Source of the DNA: Coprinopsis marcescibilis
Taxonomy: Eukaryota; Basidiomycota; Agaricomycetes; Agaricales; Psathyrellaceae
Assembly (NCBI GenBank): GCA_004369085.1
Contig: ML210190.1
Location: forward strand, 10,055 to 74,054
Direction of reading: 5' to 3'
Length of the DNA stretch: 64,000 nucleotides
Notes under the pieces: generated by a model
The model's database searches: none
Told to the model about the DNA's origin: nothing
What the model saw: only the letters and a program-made list of their open reading frames with translations
Shown: one piece after another, positions 58,277-64,000 of the stretch
How positions within the stretch are numbered: the stretch's first letter is position 1
How the letters are laid out: every line of letters begins with the position of its first letter
Position numbers and translations under genes: made by a program

Positions 58277-60318
58277 TTACGGAGAGCTCGCTGGTTTGGG
58301 CCTGAACGGCGGCCCATAGAAGGATACCCGATCGGAATAGTCGGCGTCTGAGTCCACTGACAGCTCAGTAAACCTGTAAGGCAGCCTTGTCCACTTGAGC
58401 ATATATGCCAGCCGGGAGTAGGTCACTGAATTGGAAGCCACCCCATCACGGACTGACTGGAGTAATCCTTTGCGCCAACGTCGACAAATAGGTCCACATT
58501 TCAAAAAGGAACACTGTTCCAGAAGTAAGCTGTCTGACTTTGGTCGAACATGCAGTTGGGGTCACTCACTCCCAAATCACGATTATGTACAGATACCCAG
58601 AGCCAGTTGAGGTCTTCCCAAGGTACATCGCTATCCTTGTCGGCGTGGATGCAAGACAAGACTTCCGTGCTTAGTAGCAGTTGTGCAAGGACCAGATTCC
58701 TGCGGTCAGAATAAAACAAATCCAGGGCAAACCCGTTGTCGTTGAGCGGTAAAGACTCCAACAGTCCGGGGTTTGCGTTTGTGCGGGATGATACAAAGCT
58801 GAAGCCTAAGAAGGGAAGTAATGTGAGCCAACAAAGAACGTATCTCAGCATAAAAACCTACTCTCAAACATACGGAGAAACCTGATAGAAAGACTGGCGC
58901 TGACGGTAGCTTGGGAAATATACAGATCCTTTGCGTGTTCCTCGGATTGGAAAAAGTCGATCAGAGATTTATGTCGAATCTTGTATTCAGATTTTGAATC
59001 GTCATACTGCGGGATGAACAGGAGAGAATGGAGGTTGTCGAAGATTCTGGCCCAAGCGTCCATTGTACAGCCGAGGAAAGCGTTATACGCGGCGGCAGAG
59101 GAGTTGTCGGATAAGGAATCCTCTTCTATGATTAGGATAGTCAGGGCCGATTCTTTTGGGTCGGGACACTTCCTGACGATGGAGTCATATAACGCATAAA
59201 GTGGTGAGAGGGGGTGTTCCTGCGTAGTGTCACTCTGGATGCCCAAAACTTCTCGTAGACGTTGTTTGGGCTGTCGCGATTTATCCTTGACGTATTCCAC
59301 AACCGTACTAGCATAGGCGAACTGGCCTGAGGCTCGGGAGATCAGCTCGGTGATATCTTGCTTTGCAGGCCATTCATCCTGGATGAGATTCTCCTCCCGA
59401 ATGAGCGCAAAAGAAACGCCAAAGAAAATGTCGAGGTCTGGTTCCACGTCGTAATCCTCGTTGATGTCAACGAAGTGGGTACGGGATTTTCCTGCGCCCA
59501 AGAAGTATTTTCGCATCTTTGGCTCGGGCCTGCTAGCGATGAGAATTCGGAATGGAAATTGCGGGGTCTTGACGCATTCGTGTAGAATGCTGAGGATCGT
59601 GGCTTGTTGCTCTTCGTCCTTGACTTCGTCGAGGCCGTCGATGATGATGACATGAGGCCACAACTCGCCTGGGTTCTTCTGCCGTGCCTGGGCCAGTGGT
59701 TGGATTATCAGCGCATCGAGTTGTGCCTTCAACGACCTCTTGACAACTGCCAAATCTTTGGCCATCGCAGTTGCGATGAACTCTGTTGCGCTTGGGATCG
59801 ACAATGCCATCTGATAGGCGATCGTTGGAATAAAGCGCGTGTAGTTGTTGGTCTCTTGCGAGCGGAATGAGAAGAAGAACGTTGCGGCTAGGATTCCCTT
59901 CTCGGCGCATGCTTCCGCGACTGACTGAGCTATGGAAGACTTGCCAGAGCCTGCAGCGCCTGTCATCCAAAACCTATCGGTCTCGCTTGAGCTAGGGTGG
60001 CTACCATCCAGCCAGCCCAAGAAATCCTCCTGCAGCTTGACCCGTGTGCCCTCCATACACCGCGGTGCGTTGCTACGTTCCATGGCATCGTAGAGTGCCC
60101 TAACGGCTACGCTTTTGTATAGCTTGGAGATTCCTATGGAAGCGTGAGAGGGTGCATGTGGTCGAGTCGAACAGGTACATACCGTCAACTTGAATGGCCT
60201 GGATGTTGTTGATAGTTTGGCCACTGTGTACATAGTTGTTGATGATAGTCTGGTCCCCCTTTACATGGTTAAACTGCGAGTCCGCGACGGAAAACCCCGA
60301 TGCCCCTTGGAAAGACAT
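58277..60318 (-). CDS. NLR-G: NACHT-domain NLR-like protein, GASGF-type N-terminus
   Basis: Four exons, about 620 residues, start ATG 60318. Exon 1 encodes MSFQGASGFSVADSQFNHVK, then GDQTIINNYVHSGQTINN, longer and richer in Asn than in NLR-B, ending at the same phase-1 Gly junction. The main exon has APRCMEGTRVKLQEDFLGWL, Walker A GAAGSGKSS, Walker B VIIIDGLDEVKDEEQQ (Val where the others have Cys), and FRILIASRPEPKMR. The next intron has a GTAGGT donor. Exons 3 and 4 end in KCGPICRRWRKG and a 40-residue variable tail. It stands more than 33 kb from the main NLR island, and the only comparable outlier is NLR-A at the other edge of the window. Confidence 0.9.
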
Positions 60319-60908
60319 GGCGGTCGGAGGGAAAGGCTTTGCCAGCCATTCAATATTCAACCTTGATTCAACAACATTGGTGGTGATATGTGCAGTCACG
60401 TTTTGATGCTGTCACTTAGTGCCGCATAGATTCTTTGGAACGGGGATATCGATACCCAACATATGCATATGTTACTGCAATGACAATTGGAAAGCCGATG
60501 GAAATAGGTGGCAGTTCACCAGTTTCAGGAAGAGGTTATGCGCTAGTGGTCGAAATCAAGTATCGTCCGGCAAAAGACGATGGAACAGGGGTTTGGCCGT
60601 GGGAACAACCTTCCCGACTCACTCCAGGCTTTGGCTAGATTGGCATCGAGATCGCCTTGCGTTGGTCTCCCGTTCCAAGACAACAGAGTCCGACCCATAG
60701 GCTGCGGTAATTTGGTGAGTATATATACTGGAAACAATGATTAGAGTCACTGACACGTTTAGATCGTTCACTACCAGTCTATAGATCACTACCACCTAGC
60801 GGGTACTCGATAACCGATCGGACCAGGTTTATAACAGGTACGTGTACCCAAACCACCCGCAGCAGGCCAACACCTAACTTAGCTTAATCTCCTTCGCAGA
60901 CTTTTACA
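60319..60908. promoter_or_regulatory. Divergent intergenic region between NLR-G and HEM13
   Basis: About 590 bp, presumed promoters of both genes. A 67-codon plus-strand frame (60435-60638) opens only with TTG and is not called. Confidence 0.4.
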
Positions 60909-62084
60909 ATGACTACCCAGGTAATTGGCGACACCCGCCCCATGCGGGAACGGATGGAACTATACGTCAACGACCTCCAAGACCGCATCGTAACATCCCT
61001 CGAAAGCCTCGACCCCACTTCCCCACCGTTCAAACGCGACTCTTGGGTCCGTTCTCAAGGTGGTTCAGGCCGCAGCTGTGTCTTCGCACTTCCCGCATCT
61101 GACGACGAAGTCGCTGCAACCTCTGCACGCACACAAGAGACACCAGGAAGTCTCAAAGAATCTGTACTCGAAAAAGCCGGAGTCAACATCAGTGTGGTGC
61201 ACGGACTGCTCCCACCAGCAGCGATAAAGCAGATGCGGGCAGACCATAGCTCGATGCCGTTGCCAGACAGTGAAGCCGGCCTGCCGTTCTTCGCAGCAGG
61301 CCTCAGCCTTGTCATCCACCCCCGAAACCCTCACGCACCCACCGCACACGCCAACTACCGCTACTTTGAGATCACAGAACCCCTCGCTCCCACTCCCGAG
61401 GACTCCGACGCTGACGAGCCTCCCGCGAAGAAGGAACCCAAAGTCCTCGCGTGGTGGTTCGGCGGAGGCTGCGACCTTACTCCCTCGTACTTGTACGAAG
61501 ACGATGCAGAGCATTTCCACTCAACTATCAAATCTGCATGCGATAGCCATGGATATCAACTCTACCCGACATTCAAAAAGTGGTGCGACGAGTACTTCTA
61601 CATCCCACATCGCGGAGAGACGAGAGGCGTAGGCGGAATCTTCTTTGACGACCTGAATGAGGGCCAGCACTTCCGGTTCCCAAAGGACACCCAATTCTCT
61701 GCTGAAATCGACGCGGGAGGTCCCACCACTACGGCTGCGAAGCGTCCAACCGCCCTCGAAGACATATTCGCGTTTGTCCGCAGCGCAGGGGACGCATTCG
61801 TCCCCTCCTACATCCCCCTCCTGCAACGCCGCCATTCCATGCCATACACGCCCAAGCAACGGCGCTGGCAGCTTATCCGGCGTGGCCGTTACGTCGAGTT
61901 CAACCTCGTATACGACCGCGGTACCAAGTTCGGCTTGATGACCCCTGGCGCGAGGATAGAGAGTATATTGATGAGCTTGCCAGAGACAGCGCGTTGGGAG
62001 TATATGAGTGAGATGGGGAGCGAGGAGGGGAGTGAAGAGGAGAAGTTGATGAGAGTTCTGAAGGAAGCGAGGACGTGGGTTTGA
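60909..62084 (+). CDS. HEM13: Coproporphyrinogen III oxidase, oxygen-dependent
   Basis: A single exon of 391 residues, start ATG 60909. The enzyme oxidatively decarboxylates coproporphyrinogen III to protoporphyrinogen IX in haem synthesis. Family blocks are all present: GGSGRSCVF, GVNISVVHG, FFAAGLSLVIHPRNPHAPT, ANYRYFEI, AWWFGGGCDLTPSYLYEDD, FKKWCDEYFYIPHRGETRGVGG with FFDDLN, RRGRYVEFNLVYDRGTKFGL and a C-terminal LPETARWEY. A linker of about 20 residues (PLAPTPEDSDADEPPAKKE) before the GGGCDLTP block is longer than in yeast Hem13. No targeting peptide is seen, consistent with a cytosolic fungal enzyme. It is the only long intronless gene of the window. Confidence 0.97.
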   Translation: MTTQVIGDTRPMRERMELYVNDLQDRIVTSLESLDPTSPPFKRDSWVRSQGGSGRSCVFALPASDDEVAATSARTQETPGSLKESVLEKAGVNISVVHGLLPPAAIKQMRADHSSMPLPDSEAGLPFFAAGLSLVIHPRNPHAPTAHANYRYFEITEPLAPTPEDSDADEPPAKKEPKVLAWWFGGGCDLTPSYLYEDDAEHFHSTIKSACDSHGYQLYPTFKKWCDEYFYIPHRGETRGVGGIFFDDLNEGQHFRFPKDTQFSAEIDAGGPTTTAAKRPTALEDIFAFVRSAGDAFVPSYIPLLQRRHSMPYTPKQRRWQLIRRGRYVEFNLVYDRGTKFGLMTPGARIESILMSLPETARWEYMSEMGSEEGSEEEKLMRVLKEARTWV

Positions 62085-63109
62085 TTGGAGGTTGAAGTAA
62101 TTTGTTGGATGGCTGGTATTGTGAAGGACAATGGAATAAGAAGTACGATTAATGGTGGTTGTTCTGTGTATCATATCCCGAAATATTGGTTTGGATCTTC
62201 TTAGTTCAGATTCCAGGAGGTAACCAATTACGAGGACTTTTGCAGGAGAAGGAGCGGGTCAGGTTTTTGCAATTGCACGCACCTTGACGATAGATTCGGA
62301 GCCTTGGCCCAGGTATTTGGGATCGCTCACTCCGCATCGCGAGGATGACGCAGAGCGGACCAAAGCCTGTTGAGGCCAGAGTGAGTAGTGACACTAGCAT
62401 CCTCATCCGCAAGGACGCTAGCCGGGCCCGGCCCTGCTCGCGTGTCTGGACGCGTCTGGAAGCACGGCAGCTGATACCACCGCGATCTAACAAAAGTGAT
62501 GATCCCTTATGAATCTGACCGCAGCATTCACCAACCTGCGACATACTAGTTCGAAATGCCTCGACAATCGACAGACGAGACCAATGGATGAACACAGTCT
62601 GGTCACTATCCGCGGGAACAACCTTTGATACTTGAGCGCACTTCCGCAGGACCCTGAACCGACCACGAGACAGAGAAAACCTTGCTTGATGTCTCTTCCT
62701 GCCCCGGGTAGTATCAATAAACGCGAAATGTGGCCAACGCTGCGCCGCTTACACCACGGCTTACCAACAACCTAGTGAGTAATATGAACCCATAGGCCGG
62801 TGGTCAGCGATTGGAAGCGGCAAAGCCACGACGACACTAAACCAAGACACGTTTTTTTGTATGCAAACACGCCCTCATCGAAGTTGATCGAACCCTGCAG
62901 CAGTAATGAGGGCTGTAATCCGTGACTCGTGAGCGAACCATGGAGCATGCCGCAAACACCCAAACGACCTTCAAGTTGAGAGTGGGGGATTATAAATATA
63001 AGATTAGATTATAGAGTCTATCCATTGTGCTCCAAGAAATATGGACACCGTACTGTACACACCCGTCCGAACGTCGAACCTAGACCTGGTCCCTGGGAAT
63101 TAATACGGT
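62085..63109. other. Intergenic between convergent HEM13 and GRX5
   Basis: About 1 kb with short open frames on the minus strand only (for example 62206-62595), none with family features. Nothing recognised. Confidence 0.4.
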
Positions 63110-63884
63110 CTATGACGACTGTGACGAGGCCGCCTCTTCAGCGGGGATCTTGGGGATGACGTTGTTGTTCTCGAGCAGGGTTTCGAGTTCGCCGGATTGG
63201 TGCACTATTGGATGTGTAATTGTGGCAGAGATGTGAGGGAAATGAAAGTAAAGGTAAAGAAGGTTCAGTGAGCAAGGGAGGTCAGTTGACACGATGTACA
63301 AGCCACGCACTCGAGATAACAATGTCACACCCTCCAATGAACTCTCCGTTCACATAGATCTGTGGAATAGTGGGCCATTCCCTGTGAAGACAGCCCGTCA
63401 GTTGCTTGCAACAACCCCAATACCGCAGGACGACACAAAGCGGACCCCAAACAACTGAAGAGGGATAACCAACAGTGGAACAAGACTCACGAGAACTCCT
63501 TGATACTGGTCCTCAGCTCGGCATCCTCCAACACGTTATACGTCTGCATCTTCTCGGGCGGAACACCGTGCAAGTCAAGCACTTGCACAACGGCGCGGCT
63601 GAACCCGCAGGCGGGGGCGTCGGGGGTGCCTTTCATGAACAGCACCACGGGCTTTGCTGTGACTGCTTTTTGGATTATGGCGCGTGTTTCTTGGGACAGG
63701 TAGCGGTAGGCGGTGAATTGGCCCTTAAGGAGGGTCCGTGCGGCGGTGGGGCGCAGGGTGCGGAGCTGTGAGGGGTTTGGTTTGGTATGAGTTGTAGTGA
63801 CAGTGTGGGGTAATAAAGACTAGGTCAGCTATGTAATGTATGAGTAGTTAAACTTACAGAAGAGCTGAAGAGTGGTCGGAACAT
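63110..63884 (-). CDS. GRX5: Mitochondrial monothiol glutaredoxin Grx5
   Basis: Four exons, about 150 residues. Exon 1 is MFRPLFSSS (ATG 63884), continuing after a long intron with [15 protein letters not shown], an Arg-rich presequence typical of mitochondrial import. The glutaredoxin fold follows: [20 protein letters not shown] with the monothiol CGFS active site, [15 protein letters not shown], then [20 protein letters not shown], which carries the Thr-Ile-Pro and Gly-Gly-Cys-Asp glutathione-binding parts. The end is [19 protein letters not shown]. Grx5 transfers Fe-S clusters in mitochondria. The junctions E-F-S|E-W-P and I-S|M-H-Q keep frame. Confidence 0.95.
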
Positions 63885-64000
63885 GGTAGGCGGCTACAGA
63901 ATGTTATGTGGAGGAGAGCGTAAACCGATGACAGCACTGAATAGACTTTGGCCTTCGCGATTAGTGATGGGGAAAATGTCTGCCAAGCCCAACTCGCTTG
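63885..64000. other. Upstream of GRX5 to the window edge
   Basis: About 115 bp with no coding frame recognised; presumed GRX5 promoter. Confidence 0.4.

Noticed and set aside
60435..60638. 67-codon plus-strand frame between NLR-G and HEM13
   Set aside because: Opens only with TTG and has no recognisable domain, although its composition is protein-like.
1..64000. CRISPR arrays, bacterial operons, transposase genes, rRNA
   Set aside because: None seen. Intron-rich eukaryotic gene structure throughout; repeated blocks are NLR duplications, and no terminal inverted repeats or transposase motifs were found.

Overview
The window is nuclear DNA from a filamentous basidiomycete, most likely an Agaricomycete. 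Genes are dense, on both strands, and cut by many short introns of about 50-60 nt. The gene set is fungal: HEM13, GRX5, Tpt1, an RTC4-domain protein, an Sds3-type Sin3 subunit, a HEATR5/Laa1 homologue, a DUF2015 protein and NACHT-type NLRs. I do not name a species.

Layout. 1-1586 is the 3' part of a NACHT gene (NLR-A). 2013-5088 is a membrane-anchored protein, 5206-8526 a Smr/DUF1771 protein and 9496-11142 a DUF2015 protein with a very long intron. 11620-25023 is an accessory island of five minus-strand NLR genes (B, C, D, E, F) and one truncated NLR pseudogene, built by nested segmental duplication and apparent gene conversion. From 25434 housekeeping genes resume: a short-chain dehydrogenase, a KAT14-like GNAT acetyltransferase, a coiled-coil protein, tRNA 2'-phosphotransferase, HEATR5/Laa1, an RTC4-domain protein, an F-box-like protein, a dienelactone hydrolase and an Sds3-like protein. 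49815-57066 holds three tandem paralogues of a one-pass membrane protein with two beta-sandwich-like outer modules. 58277-60318 is a further NLR (G), followed by HEM13 and GRX5.

How the parts relate. The NLRs share one plan: a short exchangeable first exon ending in the same phase, a NACHT exon, a helical region, and a cysteine/arginine tail on its own exon. No WD40, ankyrin or TPR repeats are visible. First exons come in three kinds on closely related bodies, and NLR-D looks mosaic. This fits a diversifying fungal non-self recognition locus and is the most interesting part of the window. Exon positions were derived by eye from splice signals and reading-frame continuity between paralogues; nothing was tested by transcript data or database search.
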